Shown piece by piece: positions 36,389-46,937 of a stretch of 64,000 nucleotides of DNA (position 1 is the stretch's first letter; every line of letters begins with the position of its first letter). Position numbers and translations under genes: made by a program. Below the pieces are notes generated by a model. It was not told the origin of the DNA. It made no database searches and saw only the letters and a program-made list of their open reading frames with translations. This DNA comes from an uncultured Hyphomonas sp. Its GTDB lineage: Bacteria; Pseudomonadota; Alphaproteobacteria; Caulobacterales; Hyphomonadaceae. The stretch lies in NCBI RefSeq assembly GCF_963678195.1, contig NZ_OY782759.1, positions 2,046,001 to 2,110,000 on the forward strand, written 5' to 3'.

Positions 36389-36847
36389 CTAGCAGCCGTC
36401 GCCACTGCGTTGCCATCTTGAGGAATTGAAAATGGTGGTGGTGCCCTCGCCGGTTTCAACTTCGAAGCTGCTAGAGACCCGCACCAGGTTGAAGGCGTAG
36501 TGAACGCGCAGATTGCCGCTTAGCGGCCCGCAAGTGATCTTCGCATCCATTGTGGTCAGGTCACCCGTGGAACTGTAATTCTCTTCCGAGATCACGCACT
36601 GGCGATCTGCATATGTTTTGAGGAAAGTCTGATCCACCGCGCTCAACGTGTTGTTGCCTGCATCAATACAAATCGAACCGCTGCTGCTCTGTTGCTCGGT
36701 CTCTGTGCCGTCCGGCATTGTCTGCCTGACGAAGGACGTGTCGGTCCACGCGCCTGTGCCGAAGTTGCCCGGAGACTGGGCGACAGCAGGCTGTCCGCAG
36801 ACGGCCACGCTCAGCGCGGCAAGCGCGAGATAAGAAGAGAATTTCAT
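36389..36847 (-). CDS. Exported protein, DUF3617-like
   Basis: A 152-residue protein with a cleavable signal peptide (MKFSSYLALAALSVAVCGQPAVAQ). The mature region has four spaced cysteines (SICIDAG, RQCVISEE, KITCGPL, SGDGC) and a Trp before the last, a layout that recalls DUF3617. The match is by pattern only. It converges with the GNAT gene, 12 nt away. No function can be stated. Confidence 0.65.
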   Translation of the reverse strand: MKFSSYLALAALSVAVCGQPAVAQSPGNFGTGAWTDTSFVRQTMPDGTETEQQSSSGSICIDAGNNTLSAVDQTFLKTYADRQCVISEENYSSTGDLTTMDAKITCGPLSGNLRVHYAFNLVRVSSSFEVETGEGTTTIFNSSRWQRSGDGC

Positions 36848-36920
36848 TGGATGGTCCCCTTGAAGCTATTGCTGCCTGCTCAGGATAGCCACCCGTCAGA
36901 CACGGTCAATCGAACCTTAC

Positions 36921-36991
36921 CTACCCCCGGCTAAGCGAATAATTCGGCGCCTCGCGCGTCATGTGTAGTCGTGCACATGGCATTTCTTAAA
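36921..36991 (-). pseudogene. Relic of a second guaB 3' end
   Basis: On the minus strand these bases encode the last residues of IMP dehydrogenase, [13 protein letters not shown] followed by TAG; intact guaB at 39504 ends [13 protein letters not shown]. Most codons differ synonymously (AAT/AAC, TAT/TAC, CTT/CTG). Just upstream the His-Val-His-Asp codons are kept, but one base is lost before the ATG, so the frame is broken. Nothing of the remaining guaB body is present. It is a diverged copy, not a recent duplicate. Confidence 0.8.
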
Positions 36992-37013
36992 GGCACTCAA
37001 CCATCGTCGAACC

Positions 37014-37086
37014 TACGGAGAACAGCGAAACTGTTCGAAGTCGGCCCCGGCTCCCCGCCCTGGAGGCAATGTGGCGTGAGCCGCGT
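37014..37086 (+). pseudogene. Relic of a second GNAT 3' end
   Basis: From 37028 the plus strand encodes KLFEVGPGSPP and, after restoring one missing base between 37060 and 37061, MEAMWREPR. The intact GNAT gene ends KLFEIGPGAPPMEAMWREPKT. Differences are again mostly synonymous, and a short indel-bearing match extends upstream to about 37014. The body of the gene is absent. It lies about 25 nt from the guaB relic, pointing the other way. Confidence 0.78.
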
Positions 37087-37156
37087 GATATCCAGCACGT
37101 GTGACCGGCGCGGGCTTCAGCCCGTCCGGCAATTGGGTGTTGGATAAGGGGCGGGA

Positions 37157-37750
37157 TCAGCTGCTGTCATTCCACCGGCTGAAGGCATCCGCCAGCAGCA
37201 TGGGCAGGCCTGCCGCCGCCGCGCCGAGTTCGGGTTTCAGCTGATGTGTCCTGATTGGCAGACACAGCGGACGCGAGGCCCCTGCCCGGCGCTGGCGCTC
37301 CATCACGCGGGCGACACGCACGGCATATTTCTCAGGGTTGCGCAGGATGCGGGCGAGCGCCTCGAAGCGGCGCATGAGGCTCGCAACGGGCACCGGACCA
37401 GACGCGCCAGGAGCGCCATCGGGGAAGTCCGGGCCGTCGAGCGTGAAGACCTGGGTCTGTCCGCTCAGCGCGATGCTGTAAGGGATCTGGGCCTTGGTAA
37501 GTACAGGCTCCTCCTCCGCCGGAGCCGCCTTCGCGTTGCGCGGCTTCGGTGGATCAAGCGTCAGGCTAAGCGCCATCAGCATGATCAGACGGCGGAGGAT
37601 GATCACCAATGCCTTCACCCGCGCCTTCCACCACCGCGCCGCGGACTGCGGAACGGTGTCGGAAGACCTGGTCAGCCCGGCATCATATGTGGCCTCTGCC
37701 AGGCTGACGCGAACCTGCTGCAGGGCGAAGGCGATGTAATCTGTGCTCAT
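37157..37750 (-). CDS. Hypothetical protein
   Basis: A 197-residue open frame with no family I recognise. It has an Arg/Lys-rich segment with a short hydrophobic stretch (LVIILRRLIMLMALSLTL, about residues 48-65), a Pro/Ala/Glu linker, and a basic C-terminal half (RNPEKYAVRVARVMERQRR). The layout suggests a single membrane pass or amphipathic helix with cytosolic tails. No clear ribosome site is seen upstream of the ATG. It lies just right of the guaB/GNAT relics. Confidence 0.6.
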   Translation of the reverse strand: MSTDYIAFALQQVRVSLAEATYDAGLTRSSDTVPQSAARWWKARVKALVIILRRLIMLMALSLTLDPPKPRNAKAAPAEEEPVLTKAQIPYSIALSGQTQVFTLDGPDFPDGAPGASGPVPVASLMRRFEALARILRNPEKYAVRVARVMERQRRAGASRPLCLPIRTHQLKPELGAAAAGLPMLLADAFSRWNDSS

Positions 37751-37853
37751 GCGCGGAGTATGGCGCGCGGGCTTATCCGGTTGGATTGGGTGGGGGATAA
37801 ACGCACCTGCCCGCTAGCCTTCGAACATCTCGGCCAGTGCCGCGGCGAGCCCG

Positions 37854-38333
37854 CTAGGCGAACACGAGCGAGACGATGCCGAGCGCAGCGAGTCCGATCT
37901 GCCGAGCATCCCGTTCGCCCAGCAATAGGATTCCGATGTCGATACCCAACGCTGCGGAAATGACGAAGCACAGGAAGTTCAGCGCCGCGCCCAGCGGTGC
38001 GCGCCCGGAAGAAACCTCAAGCTCCGGCCGGGCCACCGCGATCGCGGCGAGCGTTTTCGAGACGACGTAATTGAACGCCACTTCGCGCACAGGGTCTGCC
38101 CCCGCGATGCGGGTCTTCATGAAGTTAAGGGCGATCGTGCGCCCCTTCCCCTCGATCAGCAGCGCGTAGTCGCTGCGTTGCGGGCTTTCCGTCACGACGT
38201 AGCGCAGCGTGCGGATATCTTCGAACAGCAACTCCCAGCTGCGCTTGCGGCGAGTGTGGATGCGTATCCTATCGTCCAGAAGGCTGACAACCAGCGCACG
38301 CCGTCCCGCCACCCAAGGTGGACAGTCTTTCAT
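37854..38333 (-). CDS. Hypothetical membrane protein
   Basis: A 159-residue protein starting MKDCPPWVAGRRALVV, with GGAA five bases before the ATG (frame open to 38420). The first ~100 residues look like a small beta-rich PH-like or receptor-like domain (ALVVSLLDDRIRIHTRRKRSWELLFEDIRTLRYV), and the last ~55 are two hydrophobic helices. No family name can be given. It is divergent from the membrane protein gene at 38361. Confidence 0.6.
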   Translation of the reverse strand: MKDCPPWVAGRRALVVSLLDDRIRIHTRRKRSWELLFEDIRTLRYVVTESPQRSDYALLIEGKGRTIALNFMKTRIAGADPVREVAFNYVVSKTLAAIAVARPELEVSSGRAPLGAALNFLCFVISAALGIDIGILLLGERDARQIGLAALGIVSLVFA

Positions 38334-38360
38334 TTCGATTCCATAATAATGTAGCGTTTC

Positions 38361-39485
38361 GTGTCTGTGGGGGACGGCGCAGTGCTCAGGTCGCGGTTGC
38401 TGACAATGTTTCGGGACCATCAGATCGCTGTGATCCGATGGTCCATACTTGTGCTCTTCTTGTGGTTCATTCTCAGAATTGGCCGGTTCACCACTTCCAT
38501 AACCGAATGCGACACAAAACCGTATTTCGACGTTATGGCCATTTCGGGCTTTCTGTCCTGCCTATCAGGTTGCCTCATCGCAACGCTGACGGAGGGCCGC
38601 TATCTGAAGGTAAAAGCGCAACTGATTGCCGATGGCATTATCGACCCCTACCACGGGTCAGTCATTCAGCGGTATGTGTCCCACAATCAGTGGAAGTGGC
38701 GCCGCCGCTCTCGTTTGTTCATTCTCGTTGTGGCTGCAGTGGGTAATATTGCGGCTCTCGGCAATGAGATCTCTTTTGAGTTCGGACTTGGCGTAACGCT
38801 TTGCGGGGCAGTGCTCGGAGATCGCCTTGGCTCTCTCGCAGGACACGGAACATTTACACAGTATTTTCGCAAACGCCCGAATTCTCTGCGGCTGATCCCC
38901 GATCACCCCGACAACGCAGGCGGTTCAGCAGGGCTGGGCAGCTTCATCCTGTTTTCCGGACTGCTGATATCGATCATAATCGTCTGGCTAATCTACTGGC
39001 TGTTCAACCTGTCCTCATTTGAAGTCCGCTGCACAGACTTTTTGTATGAGTATTCCACGTTGAACTATGAGCAGTACACGTGGTTTTTCTACATTCTTTT
39101 GGTTGTTTGCTCCGCATTCATGTATTTTTCCGTCGTCAGGCCAATTCTTGACATGCGGCCCATGATGAAGAGTGCCAAGCGGACAATGGCGGACGTCTAT
39201 GCCGGAAACAGTCCGGTCCGGACCTTCGAACTCGTAGACGATCTCTACGACAGGAATTCCGACGAGGCATTCCAGACGAGGCTCGACAAGATCCGTCAGC
39301 GTATTTCCATACAGAACAAGATCGCGCGGCTGCCGGAGTTTCCGTTGTCCACACTGGCGCTGCAGGCCTTCCGGGTCTCCCGCCTCACGCCGTTGCTGTC
39401 AGTCCTGATTGGGATGATCCCGCTTTCCGATCCAATGCCCGGAATGCTGTCAGACTTCATTGAGGAACTGCTGAAAGGTCTCTGA
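38361..39485 (+). CDS. Hypothetical multi-pass membrane protein
   Basis: A 374-residue protein with hydrophobic segments at about residues 25-45, 60-75, 118-155, 190-220 and 243-262, and a long hydrophilic C-terminal part ending in IEELLKGL. The track start is a GTG (38361); an ATG at 38406 gives MFRDHQIAVIRWS and is a possible alternative; neither has a strong ribosome site. Its base composition looks somewhat more AT-rich than its neighbours. I cannot assign a family. Confidence 0.65.
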   Translation: MSVGDGAVLRSRLLTMFRDHQIAVIRWSILVLFLWFILRIGRFTTSITECDTKPYFDVMAISGFLSCLSGCLIATLTEGRYLKVKAQLIADGIIDPYHGSVIQRYVSHNQWKWRRRSRLFILVVAAVGNIAALGNEISFEFGLGVTLCGAVLGDRLGSLAGHGTFTQYFRKRPNSLRLIPDHPDNAGGSAGLGSFILFSGLLISIIIVWLIYWLFNLSSFEVRCTDFLYEYSTLNYEQYTWFFYILLVVCSAFMYFSVVRPILDMRPMMKSAKRTMADVYAGNSPVRTFELVDDLYDRNSDEAFQTRLDKIRQRISIQNKIARLPEFPLSTLALQAFRVSRLTPLLSVLIGMIPLSDPMPGMLSDFIEELLKGL

Positions 39486-39503
39486 CCCAGTCAGCTTCTT
39501 TCC

Positions 39504-42437
<2,934 letters not shown>

Positions 42438-42575
42438 CCGGACACGGCACACCTGCAGGGTCGTAAGCTATGCCGGATATCCCGGTCATAGTGCCTGATG
42501 ACAAATGTTGACCCGGCGCTCAAACCTCCCATAGAAAATAGTTACAAATGAAAATAATTGCTCTGGGAGGAGCGT

Positions 42576-43745
42576 ATGTTGAGGCTTTCGGACTACGGGA
42601 TGTCCCGTGAGAGAGGATTTCTTGCGTCATTTGATCCGGCGAAGGTGGAACTTCCCCCTGCCCTGAAACCGGCCCGGGACATGGCCTTGTCCATCCCTCA
42701 ACTCGTCTGCACAGGCCGCGTGCGGGCCATGCTGGAACGGTTGCCGGTGACCGACCTCACCGATTTCTGCGCCACCGCCAGCGAGGCCGAACAGCGGATC
42801 GCCATGCTGCACTATTCCTTCATGGTGCAGACCTATGTCTGGGGAGAGGCCGAAGCACCGCGTGCCCTGCCCGCCTGTCTCGCCGTGCCGATCTGGCAGC
42901 TCAGCAAGAGCCTCGGCCAGCCGCCGCTGCTACCCTATTCGTCCTACACGCTGGAGAACTGGGCCCTGATCGACGAGGCCGGACCGATCGATCTTTCCAA
43001 TGTGCGGGTGATCCAGCACTTTGACGGAGGGATGGACGAAGCCTGGTTTATCCTCGTTCATGTTGCCATCGAGGCGCGGGCCGGTGAGATGCTGGATGAA
43101 TCCCTCTCCCTCATTGCGGCTGCCGAAGCTGGCGACACCAAAGCAGCCGCTCGCTGCCTGTCTGTCATGTCGGCTGTGTGGGACGATGTGAACGCGATCT
43201 TTGACCGGATGCCGGAGCGCTGCGATCCCTATTGCTATTTCCACCGGGTGCGTCCGTGGATCCATGGCTGGAAGGACAATCCGGCCCTTGGCGGCGGACT
43301 TGTCTATGAAGGGGTGGACGAGACCGGCGGGGCGCCGCAGGCCTTCCGTGGACAGACGGGATCTCAATCCTCCATCGTGCCTGCGATGGACACGCTGCTG
43401 AGCGTTGGCCACGCGGCAGATCCGCTGCGCAGCTTCCTGGATGAACTTCACGCCTACCGTCCGCCAGCGCACCGCCGCCTGATCGAGGACATCCGCGCCG
43501 CCAGCAAGGCGCGGGCTTTCGTGGAGGGTTCGGGCGATGCGACCCTGAAGTCGCTCTACAATGAGAACGTTTCGAAGCTCGCCCGCTTCCGCACCCGGCA
43601 CCTCGAATATGCAGCCAGCTACATCAACAAGCAGGCAAGCCACAGCGCAGGCAACGACCCCGATGTCGGCACCGGCGGGACGCCCTTCATGAAATACCTG
43701 AAGAAGCACCGCGACGAAGCCGAGGCGCACCTGCTGCCGGTTTAG
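42576..43745 (+). CDS. Indoleamine 2,3-dioxygenase family protein
   Basis: A 389-residue haem dioxygenase-like protein. Typical IDO stretches are YTLENWALIDE, FDGGMDEAWFILVHVAIEA, FRGQTGSQSSIVPAMD, and RTRHLEYAASYI, where His342 is the candidate proximal haem ligand, followed by GTGGTPFMKYL. GGAGG precedes the ATG. IDO opens the indole ring of tryptophan or related indoles. No other kynurenine gene lies nearby, so the physiological substrate is open. The 137 bases upstream hold no gene. Confidence 0.88.
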   Translation: MLRLSDYGMSRERGFLASFDPAKVELPPALKPARDMALSIPQLVCTGRVRAMLERLPVTDLTDFCATASEAEQRIAMLHYSFMVQTYVWGEAEAPRALPACLAVPIWQLSKSLGQPPLLPYSSYTLENWALIDEAGPIDLSNVRVIQHFDGGMDEAWFILVHVAIEARAGEMLDESLSLIAAAEAGDTKAAARCLSVMSAVWDDVNAIFDRMPERCDPYCYFHRVRPWIHGWKDNPALGGGLVYEGVDETGGAPQAFRGQTGSQSSIVPAMDTLLSVGHAADPLRSFLDELHAYRPPAHRRLIEDIRAASKARAFVEGSGDATLKSLYNENVSKLARFRTRHLEYAASYINKQASHSAGNDPDVGTGGTPFMKYLKKHRDEAEAHLLPV

Positions 43746-43748
43746 GCG

Positions 43749-44180
43749 CTAGTCGACGCAGATCGTCTGAGTCGCTCTGCCGTTTTCGACGCGGGCATAG
43801 CAGCCAAAAGGCTCGTCGCTGGTCTGGCAGACACCTTGCGTTGGTTTCCCGGCCTCAATAGGCCCCGCCGTGTCCTCGAGCCGGCATTGCCCGAGACAGT
43901 CTTCACTCCCGCGGCATGCCTGCCCGGCATCCGGATATGTCTGAATACAATGCTGCCAGCCCAGCATCCCGGCTCGCTGAACTTCGCCGCCGGCGGCTTC
44001 ACAGCGAGCCCGTTCAGCGGGTGTCGCAAACTGGGATGCGAATTGTATACGCTCATAGGGGGGCGCTGAGCTGCCAAAGTCAGGATTGGCCGCATGATAG
44101 TCACGCAACGCACTGCAGGCGGCGATCACGGTGATCGCCGCCCCCATAAGGATCAGACGCGCTGGCGTCACCCGGGCCAT
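43749..44180 (-). CDS. Hypothetical cysteine-containing lipoprotein
   Basis: A 143-residue protein with a signal peptide and lipobox (MGAAITVIAAC). The mature part carries eight or more cysteines, in CRGSEDCLGQC, ARCEAAGGE, HCIQTY, VCQTSDEPFGC and a C-terminal ICVD. The spacing suggests a disulfide-linked extracytoplasmic fold. I do not recognise the family. Its ATG overlaps the end of the GFA gene by 13 nt, so the two are cotranslated. Confidence 0.7.
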   Translation of the reverse strand: MARVTPARLILMGAAITVIAACSALRDYHAANPDFGSSAPPYERIQFASQFATPAERARCEAAGGEVQRAGMLGWQHCIQTYPDAGQACRGSEDCLGQCRLEDTAGPIEAGKPTQGVCQTSDEPFGCYARVENGRATQTICVD

Positions 44181-44575
44181 CTCTCAAAGGCCGGAACGCC
44201 ATCCGGAATATGATGGAAGCTCGGCGCGTCGGCCGTCTGCATCACCACCTGCGGCTGTCCGAACAGGCTGGTATCGTCGAGTGACCCCACCTTCAGGATC
44301 ACCGCATCCGGCAAGGCCGGGGAGCGTGTCAGAATGTGCGTTCCGCAGTTCTGGCAGAACTCCCGCGTCACCGCACCTTGAAGGTCGCCCCGCTTGAAGC
44401 CTTTCGGCTCACCTTTGGTGTACCGGAAGCCCGCCGTGGGCATGGCCATGAAATCGTTCGCCTGGCCGCCGGTAATGTACTGGCATTCCCGGCAATGGCA
44501 TTCGCCCTTCATGACCGGTTCTCCATCCGCTTCGTAACGGATTTCGCCGCAATAGCAGCCGCCTGTGGTTGTCAT
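44168..44575 (-). CDS. GFA family (Mss4-like) zinc protein
   Basis: A 135-residue protein of the glutathione-dependent formaldehyde-activating (GFA/CENP-V) family. Zinc cysteines appear as CYCGEIRYEADG, GECHCRECQ and CQNCGTHI. The family fold is Mss4-like; enzymatic formaldehyde activation is doubtful for most members. It starts an operon-like pair with the lipoprotein downstream. Confidence 0.9.
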   Translation of the reverse strand: MTTTGGCYCGEIRYEADGEPVMKGECHCRECQYITGGQANDFMAMPTAGFRYTKGEPKGFKRGDLQGAVTREFCQNCGTHILTRSPALPDAVILKVGSLDDTSLFGQPQVVMQTADAPSFHHIPDGVPAFERWPG

Positions 44576-44718
44576 CGTCTATCCTCCCAATGTGTTGTCG
44601 CAATTGTGGAATGCCCGCCATGTTGGCGCAAGCGACAGTTAATTGGAACCTTTCCTGATGCTCGGGCATAAGTCTTGCGGAGGGAGTTGTTGAGCCAGAA
44701 CGGGAAAAGCCTGCTCGC

Positions 44719-45021
44719 ATGTCTGTAGACTCCACCACCCGCCAGATCACCGGCACTTCGGATATTTCCGTTGACGACGCGATTGCGCGGGCGCTCTGCG
44801 TGGCGAGAGACGGTTTTGGTGAGCCAGACTGGTTCGATGTCGTCACGGCGCGCGGCTTTATTTCCAACGGTCAGGTCACGCACTACCAGGTGACGCTGAA
44901 CCTGGGCTACGAAAAAGCCCGGCACAGCGATGGGATGTGTAGCAACGAATACTATTTCCGACGTGCCTGTGGCGGCGGCCGGAGTTTCTCGGGCCGTTAC
45001 ACGATCGAAGCGCGCCTCTGA
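44719..45021 (+). CDS. Dodecin-like protein with C-terminal extension
   Basis: A 100-residue protein. Residues about 10-65 match the dodecin pattern: an initial strand ITGTSDISVDDAI, a helix, then DWFDVVTARGFISNGQVTHYQVTLNLGYE, where the Trp is in the flavin-stacking region. Classic dodecins end at the GYE/GFR strand; here about 30 more residues follow with two cysteines (MCSNEYYFRRACGGG). Flavin or coenzyme A storage in a dodecamer is the family's role. The extension has no match I know. Confidence 0.75.
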   Translation: MSVDSTTRQITGTSDISVDDAIARALCVARDGFGEPDWFDVVTARGFISNGQVTHYQVTLNLGYEKARHSDGMCSNEYYFRRACGGGRSFSGRYTIEARL

Positions 45022-45236
45022 TATTCGTCCGGCAGTTGCACAGGCTTTCACCGGACATGTGTCAGTTCTGGAGCCCTTCTGGCCCTGCCTGTCTCCGAGT
45101 TAGACCTCTTCATGCCTTCGCAAGCATTCCCGCCCCTCTGAATCACCTGTAAATACTATAGTTTCACCCTTGGTATTGTCGCTCTGGTCCGGGAATTGCC
45201 ACTCGGAGTATACTTTTCAGGTATTCCAAGGGCAGG
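45022..45236. other. Intergenic gap without recognised genes
   Basis: The 215 bases between the dodecin-like gene and the sulfotransferase gene contain no open frame or RNA that I can support. The promoter of the sulfotransferase gene is presumably here. Confidence 0.5.
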
Positions 45237-46199
45237 TTGAACTCCGTGCGAGGTCTAGGTCGTCTCAAACTCACATCTGTCGCGCTGGTTGACTATGTCG
45301 CAGCGCAGCGGCTGAAGAATACCCTGCTGATCAATGGATTCTGGCGGAGCGGCACAACATGGCTGCAACAGACGCTGGTCGAAGCGCTTCATGCGAAATC
45401 GCTGTTTGAGCCATTTTCGCCCGCGGCCTGTCATCACTGGGACCAGTTCCGCGGACGGATCTCGGACGCCAGTTCCAATGTTTACATGCCCCTCTCGGCG
45501 GACTGCCTCACGCCTCGCGACCGGGTAAAACTGCACCTCGCGCTGAAGGGCGTCGGCACCCACGGATATACGCACTTCCTGAGAGGGCCAGGCGACAATT
45601 CCTGGTCACGGGACCTCGTGGTCAAGTTTACCCAACTCGGTTTTGTGCTCGACGATGTAGCCGACACCTACCAGGTGCCGATCATCCATATACGGCGCCA
45701 CCCTGCTGCTGTGTTTGCGAGTTTCAGCGAGACCGACTGGTCCTGGCGATTCGAGGATGTTCGCCTCAGGGAGCTGTACAGCCCGCAGGATTATTCAAAA
45801 GGCTCGCTTGAGCGGGAACGCGCCGAAACCCTGCTTCGCTTCGACCAGTTCCCTGCGCAAAGGCTGGCCGCCATGTGGAGTCTGAGCGAAAGGTCCGCCC
45901 AGAGAAGCATCATTGCCGGCAAGGCTCATCTGGTGCGTTATGAGGATGTTGTGGACCAGGGCCCCGGTATCCTGAACCGGCTGGAACTGTCTTCGGTGAA
46001 TATTCCATCGAACGACACAGCGAGCCCTGTAACAACGTCAGGCCGGGAACAATTGTCGGTTTCGCAGCGCCTGAACGACTGGCAGTCGCGCCTCACACGA
46101 ACAGAAATCAATACAATCGAGTCCGTCTGCAACGAGCTCTTCCCGGACAATGGCTATTTCGACCGCGATGCGTGGAAGTCCGGCACCTATTCCCGCTAA
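45237..46199 (+). CDS. Sulfotransferase-domain protein
   Basis: A 320-residue PAPS-dependent sulfotransferase-like protein. The 5'-phosphosulfate-binding loop is NGFWRSGTTWLQQ, and the 3'-phosphate motif is IIHIRRHPAAVFASF. The first codon shown is TTG; a GTG nine bases later (45246) is equally likely and has GGCAGG upstream. The acceptor (lipid, sugar or protein) cannot be predicted. No sulfate-activation genes are in the window. Confidence 0.85.
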   Translation: MNSVRGLGRLKLTSVALVDYVAAQRLKNTLLINGFWRSGTTWLQQTLVEALHAKSLFEPFSPAACHHWDQFRGRISDASSNVYMPLSADCLTPRDRVKLHLALKGVGTHGYTHFLRGPGDNSWSRDLVVKFTQLGFVLDDVADTYQVPIIHIRRHPAAVFASFSETDWSWRFEDVRLRELYSPQDYSKGSLERERAETLLRFDQFPAQRLAAMWSLSERSAQRSIIAGKAHLVRYEDVVDQGPGILNRLELSSVNIPSNDTASPVTTSGREQLSVSQRLNDWQSRLTRTEINTIESVCNELFPDNGYFDRDAWKSGTYSR

Positions 46200-46217
46200 G
46201 CAGCGGGACACCCCTGC

Positions 46218-46937
46218 TCACTTTGCCTGTGAGCTCCCTTTGAAGCCCTTTGCGACAACAAAGATTTCCGGACTGCCGGCGCGGCTCGCCGGTGGCTTGA
46301 TATGTTTCACGCTGGAGAAGTTCGCTTTCAGCAGGTCCAGCACTTCCTTTGTCGCGCCGCCCTGGAAAACCTTCGAGCAGAAGGTCCCGCCCGGCGCGAG
46401 ATGTTCCACTGCGAACGCGGCCGCCATCTCAACCAGCGCGACCGTCCGCAAATGGTCGGTCTGTTTATGGCCGGTCGTGTTGGCTGCCATGTCAGACAGG
46501 ACCAGGTCCGGCGCGCCGGTCAGCCCCTTGAGCAACTCCATGACATCTTCCGGATTGTTGATATCCCCCTGAACGATGTGAACGCCGGCCAGTGGTTCCA
46601 CCGGCAAGAGGTCGATCCCGGCGATCTCACTTGCACCCTTGATCTGGGCCACCTGCATCCAGCCGCCGGGCGCACAGCCGAGGTCGACCACGCGTTGTCC
46701 GCGGCGGAACAGGTGCAGTTTCTCGTCGATTTCCAGCAGCTTGTAGGCTGCACGGGCACGGTAGCCTTCGGACTTGGCCTTCTGGACGTAAGGGTCCTGA
46801 AGCTGGCGCTCGATCCAGCGCTTGGAGCTTTCATTCTTGGCGCGGTGGGCGATGATCTTGCGTTCGCCCATGCGGCGTCCGGAGGACCCCTTCGTATCGG
46901 AGGGGCCTTTCCAGCGGCGTTTTTCGTCGTCCGTCAT
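46218..46937 (-). CDS. rlmE: 23S rRNA (U2552) 2'-O-methyltransferase
   Basis: A 239-residue FtsJ/RrmJ methyltransferase. RSKAYKLLEIDEK-like segment (SRAAYKLLEIDEKL), the SAM site VVDLGCAPGGWMQVA, DLLPVEPLAGVHIVQGDI and VLSDMAANTTGH identify it. An N-terminal ~45-residue basic extension precedes the catalytic domain. Its ATG overlaps the ppx stop by 4 nt. Confidence 0.94.
   Translation of the reverse strand: MTDDEKRRWKGPSDTKGSSGRRMGERKIIAHRAKNESSKRWIERQLQDPYVQKAKSEGYRARAAYKLLEIDEKLHLFRRGQRVVDLGCAPGGWMQVAQIKGASEIAGIDLLPVEPLAGVHIVQGDINNPEDVMELLKGLTGAPDLVLSDMAANTTGHKQTDHLRTVALVEMAAAFAVEHLAPGGTFCSKVFQGGATKEVLDLLKANFSSVKHIKPPASRAGSPEIFVVAKGFKGSSQAK

Noticed and set aside
45022-45236. Possible CRISPR or small RNA in the intergenic gap
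   Set aside because: There are no spaced direct repeats and no convincing promoter-terminator pair.
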